Shown: positions 50,705 through 62,263, counted from the first letter of the stretch. The stretch: 64,000 nt of DNA from Mycolicibacterium austroafricanum (GCF_000612725.1 NZ_HG964457.1:89341-153340); one strand, 5' to 3'. Made by a program: numbers and translations. The notes: generated by a model from the letters alone, not told the origin.

Positions 50705-51654
50705 CCGAGCTGCGCACGGCGGTCGCCGGATTCGTCCGCGACCACGCCGCAGCGTCCGGCCCGTGGTGTGTGGCGTTGTCCGGCGGCGCCGACTCGCTGG
50801 CATTGACGGCGGTGGCGGCGGCGCTGCGGCCGACGACGGCGCTGATCGTCGACCACGGGTTGCAGCCCGGATCCGCGCGTGTCGCGGCGACGGCCCGTGA
50901 CCAGGCGATGGCGCTGGGATGTGTTGGCGCCCAAGTGCTTTGTGTCGAGGTAGGCGTCGGCGGCGGCCCGGAGGCCGCCGCCCGCGCCGCCCGCTACCGC
51001 GCCCTCGAGGAGGCGCGCCGTGGCGCGCCGGTGCTGCTGGCGCACACTCTCGACGATCAGGCCGAGACGGTGCTGCTCGGGCTGGGGCGGGGCTCCGGTG
51101 CCCGCTCCATCGCGGGCATGCGGCCGTCCGACCCGCCGTGGTGCCGGCCCCTGCTCGGGGTGCGGCGCGCCGTCACCCGGCTGGCGTGTGCAGAACTGGG
51201 GCTGACACCGTGGCAGGATCCGCACAACACCGATCGCCGCTTCACCCGGGTGCGGTTGCGCACCGAGGTGCTGCCCCTGCTCGAGGACGTCCTCGGCGGC
51301 GGGGTCGCCGAGGCGCTGGCCCGCACGGCCACCGCGTTGCGTGAGGACACCGACGCGCTCGACGGCATCGCCGCGCGAATCATCACGGTGCCGGGCGCGG
51401 ACCTGGACATCGCCGTACTCACCCCGTTGCCCGCCGCGGTCCGGCGCCGGGTGATCAGGGGCTGGCTGCTGGGCGGTGGCGCCAACGGGCTGACCGACAA
51501 GCAGATCCGCGCCGTCGACGACCTGGTCGTCGACTGGCACGGGCAGGGCGGTGTCGCCGTGCCCGGCGGGCTGGCGCGCGAACGGTTGTTCGCCGGCCGC
51601 CGCAAAGACGTGCTGACCCTGTACCGCGAACCGGTCGCGGAGCGGCAACGCTAG
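50683..51654 (+). CDS. tilS: tRNA(Ile)-lysidine synthase
   Basis: 323 residues, ATG at 50683 inside the end of the upstream gene. PP-loop SGGADS (33-38) and the DHGLQPGS and HTLDDQAETVLLGLGRG motifs identify TilS, which converts C34 of tRNA-Ile(CAU) to lysidine. Equivalent to Rv3625c. The short C-terminal domain lacks the extended TilC region of E. coli TilS, as in other actinobacteria. hpt follows after three bases. Confidence 0.94.
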   Translation: MDRPGAVAELRTAVAGFVRDHAAASGPWCVALSGGADSLALTAVAAALRPTTALIVDHGLQPGSARVAATARDQAMALGCVGAQVLCVEVGVGGGPEAAARAARYRALEEARRGAPVLLAHTLDDQAETVLLGLGRGSGARSIAGMRPSDPPWCRPLLGVRRAVTRLACAELGLTPWQDPHNTDRRFTRVRLRTEVLPLLEDVLGGGVAEALARTATALREDTDALDGIAARIITVPGADLDIAVLTPLPAAVRRRVIRGWLLGGGANGLTDKQIRAVDDLVVDWHGQGGVAVPGGLARERLFAGRRKDVLTLYREPVAERQR

Positions 51655-51657
51655 GCT

Positions 51658-52242
51658 GTGCACGTGCCCACGCGTACTGCGGAGTTGTATCCCGGGGACA
51701 TCAAATCGGTGTTGCTCTCGGAAGAGCAGATCAAAGCCAAGACCGCCGAACTGGCTGCGCAGATCGCGGGCGACTACCAGGACGCGGAATCGGGCCAGGA
51801 TCTGCTGCTGGTCACCGTGCTCAAGGGTGCGGTCATGTTCGTCACCGACCTGGCCCGGGCGATCCCGGTCCCCACCCAGCTCGAGTTCATGGCTGTCAGC
51901 TCCTACGGGTCGTCGACGTCGTCGTCGGGCGTGGTCCGAATCCTCAAAGACCTCGACCGCGACATCAACGACCGCGACGTGCTGATCGTCGAGGACATCG
52001 TCGACTCGGGCCTGACGCTGTCCTGGCTGCTGCGCAACCTCGCGACCCGGGGACCGCGGTCGCTGCGGGTCTGCACGCTGCTGCGCAAGCCCGAAGCCGT
52101 GCGCGCCGACGTCGACATCTCCTACATCGGTTTCGACATCCCCAACGAGTTCGTGGTCGGGTACGGCCTCGACTACGCCGAGCGCTACCGCGACCTGCCC
52201 TATATCGGCACGCTCGACCCGAAGGTGTACGAGCAGACGTAG
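51658..52242 (+). CDS. hpt: hypoxanthine phosphoribosyltransferase
   Basis: 194 residues from GTG 51658 (GTG 51664 is an alternative). PRPP loop VLIVEDIVDSGLTLSWL, substrate motif VSSYGSSTSSSG and FVVGYGLDYAERYRDLPYIG are typical. It salvages hypoxanthine and guanine. The tilS-hpt-(ftsH) neighbourhood is conserved in many Gram-positive bacteria; here ftsH is separated by five accessory genes. Confidence 0.95.
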   Translation: MHVPTRTAELYPGDIKSVLLSEEQIKAKTAELAAQIAGDYQDAESGQDLLLVTVLKGAVMFVTDLARAIPVPTQLEFMAVSSYGSSTSSSGVVRILKDLDRDINDRDVLIVEDIVDSGLTLSWLLRNLATRGPRSLRVCTLLRKPEAVRADVDISYIGFDIPNEFVVGYGLDYAERYRDLPYIGTLDPKVYEQT

Positions 52243-52257
52243 GCGCATGATGCAGAT

Positions 52258-54477
52258 ATGACCGAAACGGCCTTACGTATCTGCCCCTTCTGCGAAGCGA
52301 CCTGCGGTCTGACGCTGACCGTCGACGACGGACGCGTCACCGGTGCGCGCGGGGACCGCGACGACGTCTTCTCCGCCGGCTTCATCTGCCCCAAGGGCGC
52401 AAGCTTCGGCGAGCTCGACAACGACCCCGACCGATTGGCTGCACCGCTGATCCGTCGGGATGGCGTGCTGACCGAGGCGACGTGGGACGAGGCGTTCGCC
52501 GCGGTCGCCGAGGGTCTCGGCGCGGTGGTCCGCGACCACGGCGGCGCGTCGGTCGGGGTGTACCTGGGCAATCCCAACGCCCACACCGTCGCGGGTGCGC
52601 TCTACCCGCCGCTGATCATCCGCGGTCTCGGGACACGGCAGGTCTACTCGGCCAGCACGCTGGACCAGATGCCCAAGCACGTGTCGCTGGGGCTGATGTT
52701 CGGCAGCCCCGTCGCTTTCACGGTGCCCGACCTGGACCGCACCGATCACCTGGTGATCATCGGGGCCAACCCGCTGGTGTCCAACGGAAGCCTGGCCACC
52801 GCCGCCGACTTCCCCGGCAAGCTGCGCGCGTTGCGCAAGCGGGGCGGAGGGCTCGTCGTCATCGACCCCGCCCGCACCCGCACCGCCGCGCTCGCCGACC
52901 GGCATCTCGCGCCCCGGCCCGGCACCGACGCCGCGCTGCTCTTCGCGGTGGCGCACGTGTTGTTCGACGAGAATCTGGTCGACCTCGGCGCGCTCGCCGA
53001 CCACGTCGCCGGTGTGGACGAGGTCCGCGCTCTCGCCTCGGGTTTCGCGCCCGAGACGGTGGCCGACTTCTGCGGCGTCGACGCGGACGACATCAGGACG
53101 CTGGCGCGTGAGCTGGTCGCCGCGCCGACCGCCGCGGTGTACGGGCGGATGGGCACCTCGACCGTCGAGTTCGGGACGTTGGGCAGCTGGCTCGTCGACG
53201 TCGTCAACGTCCTGACCGGCAACCTGGACCGGCCCGGCGGGGTGATGTTCCCGCTGTCCCCGGTGGCGCCCGCCCCGCGCGGTCACCGGCCCGGCCGCGG
53301 GTTCGACACCGGCCGCTGGCACAGCAGGGTGTCCGGCTACCCGGAGGTGCTGTCGGAACTGCCCACGGCGGCGCTGGCCGAGGAGATCGAGACCCCGGGC
53401 GAGGGGCAGATCAGGGCGATGATCACCATCGCGGGCAACCCGGTGCTGTCCGCGCCGGACGGCGACCGGCTCGATCGCGCCCTGGACGGCGTCGGGTTCA
53501 TGGTGTCCGTCGACCCCTATCTCAACGAGACCACCCGCCACGCCGACGTGATCCTGCCGCCGCCGCCACCGTCGCGCAGCCCGCACTTCGACTTCGCGCT
53601 CAACGCCCTCGCGGTACGCAACAACGCCCGCTATTCACCGCCGGTGCTGCCGCTCGACGGCAGACCGGACGAAGCGGAGATCCTGTCGCGGATCGCGTTG
53701 GTGCTCTACGGCATCGGGTACGACGCCGACCCAGCCCTGGTCGACGAGCAGGTGATCGCGACCACGCTGGCCAAGGAAACCGCCGACGCCGGGTCACCCG
53801 TGGCCGGGCGCCCGGTCGAGGAACTGACCGCGATGCTGCCCGTCGGCCCCGGATACGAGCGCCGCCTCGACATGATGCTGCGCATCGGCGCCTACGGCGA
53901 CGCGTTCGGCGCCCGGCCCGACGGCCTGACCCTGCAACGGCTCAAGGACGCCCCGCACGGCATCGACCTGGGCCCGCTGCAGCCGCGGCTGCGTGACGTG
54001 CTGCGCACCCCGTCCGGCAAGATCGAACTCGCACCGCCGCAACTGGTCGCGGACGCCGAGCGGCTGCGGGCCGCGGTGGGCCGGCGCACCGACGGCTACC
54101 TGCTGATCGGCCGTCGCCACCTGCGCTCCAACAACAGCTGGATGCACAACCTGCCCGCGCTGGCCGGCGGCAGCAACCGCTGCACGCTGCGGATGCATCC
54201 CGACGACGCAGCCGAACTCGGCGTCGGCGACACCGCCATCGTCAAGGGGGCGGGTGGCGAACTGGTGGTGCCCGTCGAGGTGACCGAGGACATCCGGCGC
54301 GGCGTGCTGTCCCTGCCGCACGGCTGGGGTCACGACCGCGGCGGTACCGGGCAGTTGCTGGCCGCCGGTCAGCCCGGCGTCAACGTCAACCAGCTCAACG
54401 ACGGCTCGACGCTCGATCCGCTGTCGGGTACCGCGGTGCTCAACGGCATCCCCGTGCTGGTCGGTCCGGCGAGTTAG
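52258..54477 (+). CDS. molybdopterin (bis-MGD) oxidoreductase with N-terminal [4Fe-4S] cluster
   Basis: 739 residues, ATG at 52258. The Mo/W oxidoreductase 4Fe-4S domain uses C9-x2-C12-x3-C16-x27-C44. The catalytic domain follows (SASTLDQMPKHV, IIGANPLVSNGS, VVIDPARTRTA), then the C-terminal molydopterin-dinucleotide-binding domain (RSNNSWMHNLPAL ... HGWGHDRGGTGQL). No Tat signal, so cytoplasmic. The family includes formate dehydrogenases, nitrate reductases and many uncharacterised members; the electron donor is not encoded nearby. Accessory relative to M. tuberculosis. Convergent with lpqG with a 4-bp stop overlap. Confidence 0.9.
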   Translation: MTETALRICPFCEATCGLTLTVDDGRVTGARGDRDDVFSAGFICPKGASFGELDNDPDRLAAPLIRRDGVLTEATWDEAFAAVAEGLGAVVRDHGGASVGVYLGNPNAHTVAGALYPPLIIRGLGTRQVYSASTLDQMPKHVSLGLMFGSPVAFTVPDLDRTDHLVIIGANPLVSNGSLATAADFPGKLRALRKRGGGLVVIDPARTRTAALADRHLAPRPGTDAALLFAVAHVLFDENLVDLGALADHVAGVDEVRALASGFAPETVADFCGVDADDIRTLARELVAAPTAAVYGRMGTSTVEFGTLGSWLVDVVNVLTGNLDRPGGVMFPLSPVAPAPRGHRPGRGFDTGRWHSRVSGYPEVLSELPTAALAEEIETPGEGQIRAMITIAGNPVLSAPDGDRLDRALDGVGFMVSVDPYLNETTRHADVILPPPPPSRSPHFDFALNALAVRNNARYSPPVLPLDGRPDEAEILSRIALVLYGIGYDADPALVDEQVIATTLAKETADAGSPVAGRPVEELTAMLPVGPGYERRLDMMLRIGAYGDAFGARPDGLTLQRLKDAPHGIDLGPLQPRLRDVLRTPSGKIELAPPQLVADAERLRAAVGRRTDGYLLIGRRHLRSNNSWMHNLPALAGGSNRCTLRMHPDDAAELGVGDTAIVKGAGGELVVPVEVTEDIRRGVLSLPHGWGHDRGGTGQLLAAGQPGVNVNQLNDGSTLDPLSGTAVLNGIPVLVGPAS

Positions 54478-55211
54478 GTCAGCTCCCAGATCACCGTCAC
54501 CGAGAAACCGACGGTCTGCTGGCCGGGCTCCAGCGGCACGGCGGCCTCCATCGCGCGGGGCGCCTGCATCGGCACCGGCGGTGTCGGCCCGCCCGATTCG
54601 GAGATCGAGATGACCTTGCCGAGGTTCAGGCCGGACAGTTCGGCGTACTGGGCGGCCCGGTCCTTGGCGTCCTCGAACGCGCGCGCCCTGGCGTCGCGCA
54701 CCAACTGTGAATCGTCCTCGATGGAGTAGCTGATCGAGTTGATCCGGGTGGCGTTGCCGCCGGTGGCCACGATCAGGCCGATCGCATCCGACGCACGGCC
54801 GAGGTCGCGGAGGGTGACGTTGACGGAGTTGGTGGCCCGGTAGGCCGTGATCGAGGTGCTGTCGGAGTTGTACTGCGGCTGCAGATCCGCGGCCGTGGTG
54901 GCGATGTCCTTGCGGTCGATCCCCAACTCGACGAGCCCGTCGATCACCGCCTGCTGGCGCTCGTTGGTCTGGTTCATCGCGGCCGTGGCGTCGGGACCGA
55001 CGAACTCCATCGACGCATTGACGGTGAGGGTGTCGGGCGTGCCTTGCACCTGACCGGCGCCGACGACGGTCACCTGCCGGCTGTCCGCGCCGGGCTCCAG
55101 GGAGGGCCCGCTCTGCGCATCGCAGGCTGTCAGGGCCGCGGCTGTGGCCGCCGCCGCGGCGAGGGCAGTGAGCATGTTCCTGACGGTCTTGGCGCGCGCT
55201 GCGATCGGCAT
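54474..55211 (-). CDS. lpqG: SIMPL-domain (DUF541) lipoprotein LpqG
   Basis: 245 residues from the ATG at 55211 (a GTG three codons upstream is possible). The lipobox LTAC puts the lipidated cysteine at residue 30. The rest is a SIMPL/OmpW-like DUF541 domain (VTVVGAGQVQGTPDTLTVNASME, RAFEDAKDRAAQYAEL). These periplasmic proteins are of uncertain function and have been linked to oxidative-stress tolerance. Corresponds to Rv3623. Confidence 0.92.
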   Translation of the reverse strand: MPIAARAKTVRNMLTALAAAAATAAALTACDAQSGPSLEPGADSRQVTVVGAGQVQGTPDTLTVNASMEFVGPDATAAMNQTNERQQAVIDGLVELGIDRKDIATTAADLQPQYNSDSTSITAYRATNSVNVTLRDLGRASDAIGLIVATGGNATRINSISYSIEDDSQLVRDARARAFEDAKDRAAQYAELSGLNLGKVISISESGGPTPPVPMQAPRAMEAAVPLEPGQQTVGFSVTVIWELT

Positions 55212-55277
55212 GCCAGGCACACTAGCGCGTCGGCGACAGGACTCGTTGGCTCACAACGGGAGTGGCCGCACGTCGAG

Positions 55278-56675
55278 TCAGCCGCCTGCGGTGTCCGCCG
55301 CGTCCGGTTCAGCGGTCGCCGCGGATTCCTGCGACACGTCCTCGACGGTGACGGCCGGGTCCGCCGTGGTCTCCTCCGTGGCCGCCGCCGTGGTCTCCTC
55401 GGTGTCGGGTTCAGTGGCGGCCGGGTCGACGTCTGCTGGGCTGACCTCCGGACCGTAGGCCGTGGTGTCGGGTGCGGCGGCGTCGTCGGGCGACGACGCC
55501 GGGGTGGCGACGGTCGTGTCCGTGGTCGCGTCGAGGGTCTCGGCTACCGGCTCGACGACGGGGCCGGGGGCGGGTTCGGCAGGAGGATCCACCGGCTCGG
55601 CCTCGGGGAGGTACGGACGGTCGTAGGCCCGTTCCACGATCTCCTTCAGCGGTTCGTTGAGCTCGTCGGCCAGCCAACCCAGCCCGATCAGCCGCAGCGG
55701 CGTCAGCAGAGGCAGGTTCCGGGTGGGCACGAAGACGTAGGTGATGTTGCCTTCGGTCCACACGGTGTTCCCGGGATCGTCGAGGGCCACATCCGTGTAA
55801 TCGAGGTGAACCGAGGACAGGATGCCCGCGCCGATATTGAGCATCGCGAGCAGGTTGAAAGGATCGGCGGGGAAGTCGGCGACAGGGTCGTACTGCCGGA
55901 CGACGTCGATCACCTGGTACTGGGTCTGCGGCAGCGCCGGATAGGTCCCGCCGTAGGCGCGCGTCGGGTTCCCGATCAAGACGAAGGACAGCTGCCCGGC
56001 GGCGGGGGCCAGGGGATCTTCGGCGTGCTCGGCCAGCCACTCCGCGGCCACCACGGCGCCGTGGCTGTAGCCGAACACCACCGTGTCGGTGTCGCTCGCC
56101 ACGCGGCTGACGTCCGCGGTCGAGGACAGGCGCTCGGTGAGCAGGCTGACACCGGCAGCGGTCGAGAACGGCAGGTACGGGATCAGGTCGCAGCCGCCGG
56201 ACTCGCACAGCGACCCCTGCAGTGCGTACTCCAGCGGCCACACCGGCCACAGCGGGGTGAGCGTCAGCACCGTGGCCGCCGGCTCGACGGCCGTCGTGGC
56301 TGTCGTCGGTTCGGCGCTGGTCGCCGCCGTGGCCTGGGCGGGCATCATCGGCATCACGGTCGCGAGCGCGGCCAACGGCGCAACCGCGTACTTCGGGTGG
56401 AATCGAGCGCCGGACACTGCGCCGGCGGCGACGATCGGCGGGTCCTCGTCATCCCCGAGGGATGCGACGAGGTCGTCGAGCACCGCGGCGACCAATCCGT
56501 CCCTGTCGCCGAAGTGCCGGCACAGAACGGTGGGACTCACCCCGGCGTGGCCGGCGATGTCGGCGAGGCCTGCCGCCGCCCCGAGCTCACCGAATGCGGT
56601 GCGCGCCGCGGCGATCAACCCGGCCCGATCGTCGACTTGTCTGCAGACGCCGTAACGCAGCACTGCTCGCATCAT
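55278..56675 (-). CDS. TetR-type HTH fused to a PE-PPE-domain alpha/beta hydrolase
   Basis: 465 residues from the ATG at 56675, with AAGAGG upstream. Residues 17-65 are a TetR DNA-binding domain (LIAAARTAFGELGAAAGLADIAGHAG ... RHFGDRDGLVAAVL, split here). A hydrophobic segment at about 96-115 (YAVAPLAALATVMPMMPAQA) looks like a signal peptide or membrane anchor. A PE-PPE-type serine hydrolase domain follows, with nucleophile S204 in FGYSHGA, and a 110-residue acidic Pro/Thr tail. An internal GTG at 56417 would yield a plain secreted hydrolase without the HTH. Whether the fusion is translated as one protein is open. PE-PPE domains hydrolyse esters of the mycobacterial envelope. Confidence 0.78.
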   Translation of the reverse strand: MMRAVLRYGVCRQVDDRAGLIAAARTAFGELGAAAGLADIAGHAGVSPTVLCRHFGDRDGLVAAVLDDLVASLGDDEDPPIVAAGAVSGARFHPKYAVAPLAALATVMPMMPAQATAATSAEPTTATTAVEPAATVLTLTPLWPVWPLEYALQGSLCESGGCDLIPYLPFSTAAGVSLLTERLSSTADVSRVASDTDTVVFGYSHGAVVAAEWLAEHAEDPLAPAAGQLSFVLIGNPTRAYGGTYPALPQTQYQVIDVVRQYDPVADFPADPFNLLAMLNIGAGILSSVHLDYTDVALDDPGNTVWTEGNITYVFVPTRNLPLLTPLRLIGLGWLADELNEPLKEIVERAYDRPYLPEAEPVDPPAEPAPGPVVEPVAETLDATTDTTVATPASSPDDAAAPDTTAYGPEVSPADVDPAATEPDTEETTAAATEETTADPAVTVEDVSQESAATAEPDAADTAGG

Positions 56676-56755
56676 TTCGCACCTCTTCGCGCCACCTGAC
56701 CCGGCGACGCACGAGTACCCCGAAGTGATCCGCGTCACACCGCCGGCGCGCGGCG

Positions 56756-57703
56756 TCAGCGAGCTGCCGTCAGGAACTCCAGCAGGATTCGGGACACCTC
56801 GTCGGGCCGCTCCTCCGTCAGCCAGTGGCCCGCACCGTCGATCATCACCTCGCGGTAGTCGCCCGTGACGACCTCACGGACCCGATGTCTCGGCGTGTAG
56901 GCGAGCGTGGCGTCGGCGGTGCCGCCGACGAACAGCGCGGGCACCCCGATTGTCGGCGCGGGCGGATCGGCCGTCAGCTCCCAGTTCAGATCGAAGCAGC
57001 GGTACCAGTTCAGCGGCGCGGTGAACCCGCCGCGGCGGAACTCGTCGACGTAGACGTCGAAGTCCGGCGGGCTGATCCAGTCGGGGAGCCGTCCAGGGTC
57101 GGGGATCCGGTCGAGGAACCCCGCCGGTCCCGGCTCGGTCATCCGCAGCGCGGACTGCTCGTCCGCGACGTCCATCGCGAACAGTCGGCGGAACGTGCCT
57201 GCCGGATCACGGGCCAGTTCGGCATCGGCCGGGCCGCGGTCCTGGAAATACAGGATGTAGAAGAACCGGTCGGCGAAGATCCGGCGGAACGCCTGCGTCG
57301 TCGGCACCTTCGGCCGGGGAACCGGAGGCAGGCTCAGCCCGGCGACCGACGAGAACCGGTCCGGCTGCAGCAGCGGGGCGGCCCAGGCCACCACCGCGCC
57401 GAAGTCGTGGCCGACGAGCGCCGCCCGTTCGGCGCCGAGGTCGTCGAGCAGGCCGACGACGTCGGCGGTCAGTTCGGCGACGTTGTAGCTGTCGACCGCG
57501 TCGGGCTTGTCCGACCCGCCGTAACCGCGTTGATCGGGGGCCAGCACGTTGAACCCGGCGTCGGCCAGTGCGCGCACCTGGTGGCGCCACGTGAACGCGA
57601 GCTCGGGGAAGCCGTGGCAGAGCACGACCACCGGCGCTCCGGGCTCCCCGGCCTCGGTGACTCTCAGCGTCACACCGTTCGTCTGCACCATTCGCGACCG
57701 CAT
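56756..57703 (-). CDS. ephA: alpha/beta-hydrolase, epoxide hydrolase EphA type
   Basis: 315 residues from the ATG at 57703, which has GTGGAG just upstream; an ATG at 57691 is a possible alternative. Motifs: oxyanion HGFPELAFTWRHQ, nucleophile Asp in GHDFGAVVAW, acid in GGTADATLAY, His in DGAGHWLTEE, and lid tyrosines (FYILYFQDRG). It opens epoxides by an ester intermediate. Assigned by similarity in position and size to Rv3617 (322 aa). Confidence 0.9.
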   Translation of the reverse strand: MRSRMVQTNGVTLRVTEAGEPGAPVVVLCHGFPELAFTWRHQVRALADAGFNVLAPDQRGYGGSDKPDAVDSYNVAELTADVVGLLDDLGAERAALVGHDFGAVVAWAAPLLQPDRFSSVAGLSLPPVPRPKVPTTQAFRRIFADRFFYILYFQDRGPADAELARDPAGTFRRLFAMDVADEQSALRMTEPGPAGFLDRIPDPGRLPDWISPPDFDVYVDEFRRGGFTAPLNWYRCFDLNWELTADPPAPTIGVPALFVGGTADATLAYTPRHRVREVVTGDYREVMIDGAGHWLTEERPDEVSRILLEFLTAAR

Positions 57704-57777
57704 GGCTCCACTCTCGCCGAACGGGCACCCACGGTCGCGCACAGCGCGGAAACACCACCGAGAATTCACCCTCGCGG

Positions 57778-57931
57778 CCCTCCGTGAACTCCGGGCTCAG
57801 GCCTGATTGTTCCCTCCGTGAACTCCGGGCTCAGGCCTGATTGTTCCCTCCGTGAACTCCGGGCTCAGGCCTGATTGTTCCCTCCGTGAACTCCGGGCTC
57901 AGGCCTGATTGTTCCCTCCGTGAACTCCGGG
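57778..57931. repeat. 34-bp tandem repeat array (4.5 copies)
   Basis: Four identical 34-base units start at 57778, 57812, 57846 and 57880, and an 18-base partial fifth unit runs 57914-57931. Each unit begins CCCTCCGTGAACTCCGGG and contains the 10-bp palindrome TCAGGCCTGA. The array fills most of the 377-base interval between ephA and ftsH (57704-58080), in which I see no other gene except the short leader frame described below. Identity of the units indicates recent expansion; a typical VNTR. Confidence 0.97.
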
Positions 57932-58027
57932 AACTGCCAGACGTTGGTCTAGCGGTAGCCTTGAGGTTTCCAACTGCGCGTATTGGAAGGATTTGGCTGG
58001 GCAAGCCACCCCCGGCCGCACACATTT

Positions 58028-58080
58028 ATGAACCGGACTCACAACATGGACCGCACCTCCGGCATGAACCGAACTCACTC

Positions 58081-58084
<4 letters not shown>
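58028..58084 (+). CDS. 18-residue leader peptide overlapping the ftsH start
   Basis: An ATG at 58028 opens MNRTHNMDRTSGMNRTHS and stops with the TGA at 58082-58084, which overlaps the ftsH ATG (ATGA). The DNA consists of three degenerate 18-base units, each starting ATG(A/G)ACCG, at 58028, 58046 and 58064, and ftsH itself begins with the same ATGAACCGAA. No strong ribosome site precedes ftsH, so coupling to the leader is plausible. No known function; the frame may be an accident of a small duplication. Confidence 0.4.
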
Positions 58085-60417
<2,333 letters not shown>

Positions 60418-60436
60418 AAACTGAATGGAGATCTCG

Positions 60437-61045
60437 ATGACGCGGTCGCACAACCATTCGGCCACGATCACCACCGCCCGTTTCGACCAGGCCCGTGCCG
60501 AGGCTGCGGTGCGCGAGCTGCTCATCGCGGTCGGTGAGGACCCCGACCGGGAAGGCTTGCGCGACACGCCCGCCCGGGTGGCGCGGGCCTATCAGGAGAT
60601 CTTCGCCGGGTTGTACACCGACCCCGACGAGGTCCTCAAGACGATGTTCGACGAACAGCACGACGAGATGGTGCTGGTCAAGGACATTCCGATGTACTCG
60701 ACATGCGAACACCACCTGGTGTCGTTCCACGGGGTGGCGCACGTCGGTTACATCCCCGGCGTGGACGGTCGGGTCACCGGCCTGTCGAAGCTGGCCCGTG
60801 TGGTCGACCTGTACGCCAAGCGGCCGCAGGTGCAGGAACGGCTGACGGGCCAGATCGCCGACGCGCTGATGCGCCGACTCGACCCACGCGGTGTCATCGT
60901 CGTGATCGAGGCCGAGCATCTGTGTATGGCCATGCGCGGTATCCGTAAGCCGGGCGCGGTCACCACCACGTCGGCGGTGCGCGGACAGTTCAAGACCGAC
61001 AAGGCCTCTCGTGCCGAAGCCTTGGATCTGATCCTGCGCAAGTGA
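60437..61045 (+). CDS. folE: GTP cyclohydrolase I
   Basis: 202 residues from the ATG at 60437; the in-frame ATG at 60425 contains the GGAG that serves as ribosome site for 60437, and 202 is the length of Rv3609c. Zinc ligands are Cys in YSTCEHHL, His in the same motif, and Cys in AEHLCMAMRG. It makes dihydroneopterin triphosphate, the first folate step. GTGA overlap with folP. Confidence 0.97.
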   Translation: MTRSHNHSATITTARFDQARAEAAVRELLIAVGEDPDREGLRDTPARVARAYQEIFAGLYTDPDEVLKTMFDEQHDEMVLVKDIPMYSTCEHHLVSFHGVAHVGYIPGVDGRVTGLSKLARVVDLYAKRPQVQERLTGQIADALMRRLDPRGVIVVIEAEHLCMAMRGIRKPGAVTTTSAVRGQFKTDKASRAEALDLILRK

Positions 61046-61896
61046 GCCCCGCCAGCGTCCCACCTGCCGCACCGACGCCCGTGCAGGTGATGGGGGTCGT
61101 CAACGTCACCGATGACTCATTCTCCGACGGCGGCCTGTTCCTCGACCGGGACCGGGCGGTCATCCACGGTGTCGAGTTGGTGCGCCAGGGTGCGGCGATC
61201 GTCGATGTCGGCGGTGAGTCGACACGGCCGGGCGCGACGCGAATCGACCCCGCCGTGGAGTCGTCCCGAATTCTGCCGGTCGTCAAAGAGCTTGCACAGC
61301 TTGGCATTACGGTCAGCATCGACACGATGCACGCTGCGGTGGCGCGGGTGGCGCTGGAGCACGGAGCGCAGATCGTCAACGACGTGTCCGGCGGCAGGGC
61401 GGACCCGGACATGGCGCGGGTGGTCGCGGACGCGGGGGTGCCGTGGGTGCTGATGCACTGGCGCTCCGTCGGCAGTGACCGCCCGCACGAGGTGCCGCCC
61501 TACGGCGACGTGGTCACCGCGGTGAGGGACGAACTGATGGCCGGCGTCGACGCCGCCGTCGACGCGGGAGTGGATCCCGCCAAACTGATCATCGATCCCG
61601 GCCTCGGATTCGCCAAGACCGCCCAACACAACTGGGCGTTGCTCCACGCGCTGCCGGAGTTCGTCACGACCGGCATCCCCGTACTGGTCGGCGCCTCACG
61701 CAAGCGCTTCCTCGGGGAGCTTCTCGCCTCGCCCGACGGTGAGCTCCGCCCACCCGCCGGCCGGGAGACCGCCACCGCGGTTGTGTCGGCACTCGCCGGC
61801 TGGCATCACGTCTGGGGAGTCCGCGTGCACGACGTCCGCGCCTCGGTCGACGCGCTGGCGGTGGTGGCGGCCTGGCAGGCAGGTCGCGATGACTGA
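61042..61896 (+). CDS. folP: dihydropteroate synthase
   Basis: 284 residues from the GTG overlapping the folE stop. TIM-barrel motifs: MGVVNVTDDSFSDGG, VDVGGESTRPGA, DVSGGRADP, and the sulfonamide-site region LVGASRKRFLGE. It joins p-aminobenzoate to the pterin and is the target of sulfonamides. Corresponds to FolP1 (Rv3608c). Confidence 0.96.
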   Translation: MSPASVPPAAPTPVQVMGVVNVTDDSFSDGGLFLDRDRAVIHGVELVRQGAAIVDVGGESTRPGATRIDPAVESSRILPVVKELAQLGITVSIDTMHAAVARVALEHGAQIVNDVSGGRADPDMARVVADAGVPWVLMHWRSVGSDRPHEVPPYGDVVTAVRDELMAGVDAAVDAGVDPAKLIIDPGLGFAKTAQHNWALLHALPEFVTTGIPVLVGASRKRFLGELLASPDGELRPPAGRETATAVVSALAGWHHVWGVRVHDVRASVDALAVVAAWQAGRDD

Positions 61897-62263
61897 CCGA
61901 ATCGAGTTGCGGGGACTGAAGGTTCGCGGCAACCATGGGGTGTTCGACCACGAACGTCGCGACGGTCAGGACTTCATCGTGGACCTCACGGTGTGGATGG
62001 AGTTGGCCGCGGCGGCCGCCAGCGACGACCTCGCCGACACCCTCGATTACGGCGTGCTGGCGCAGCGCGCCGCCGACATCGTGGCCGGCCGCCCGCGGCA
62101 GCTGATCGAAACGGTGGCGGCCGAGATCGCCGAGGACGTGATGCGCGACGCGCGGGTGCACGCCGTCGAGGTGGTGGTGCACAAACCGTCGGCTCCGATC
62201 CCGTTGCAGTTCCACGATGTGGCCGTGACCGCGCGCCGGTCGCGTCGGGGTACCGCACCGTGA
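61889..62263 (+). CDS. folB: dihydroneopterin aldolase
   Basis: 124 residues, ATG at 61889, inside the last codons of folP. RGNHGVFDHERRDGQDF holds the catalytic Glu/Tyr-loop region of the FolB fold; VVVHKPSAPIP carries the conserved Lys. It releases glycolaldehyde from dihydroneopterin. The stop overlaps the folK start by 4 bp. Confidence 0.96.
   Translation: MTDRIELRGLKVRGNHGVFDHERRDGQDFIVDLTVWMELAAAAASDDLADTLDYGVLAQRAADIVAGRPRQLIETVAAEIAEDVMRDARVHAVEVVVHKPSAPIPLQFHDVAVTARRSRRGTAP

Noticed and set aside
57778..57931. CRISPR array (direct repeats of 34 bp)
   Set aside because: The units are contiguous with no spacers, and no cas gene is in the window; it is a simple tandem repeat.
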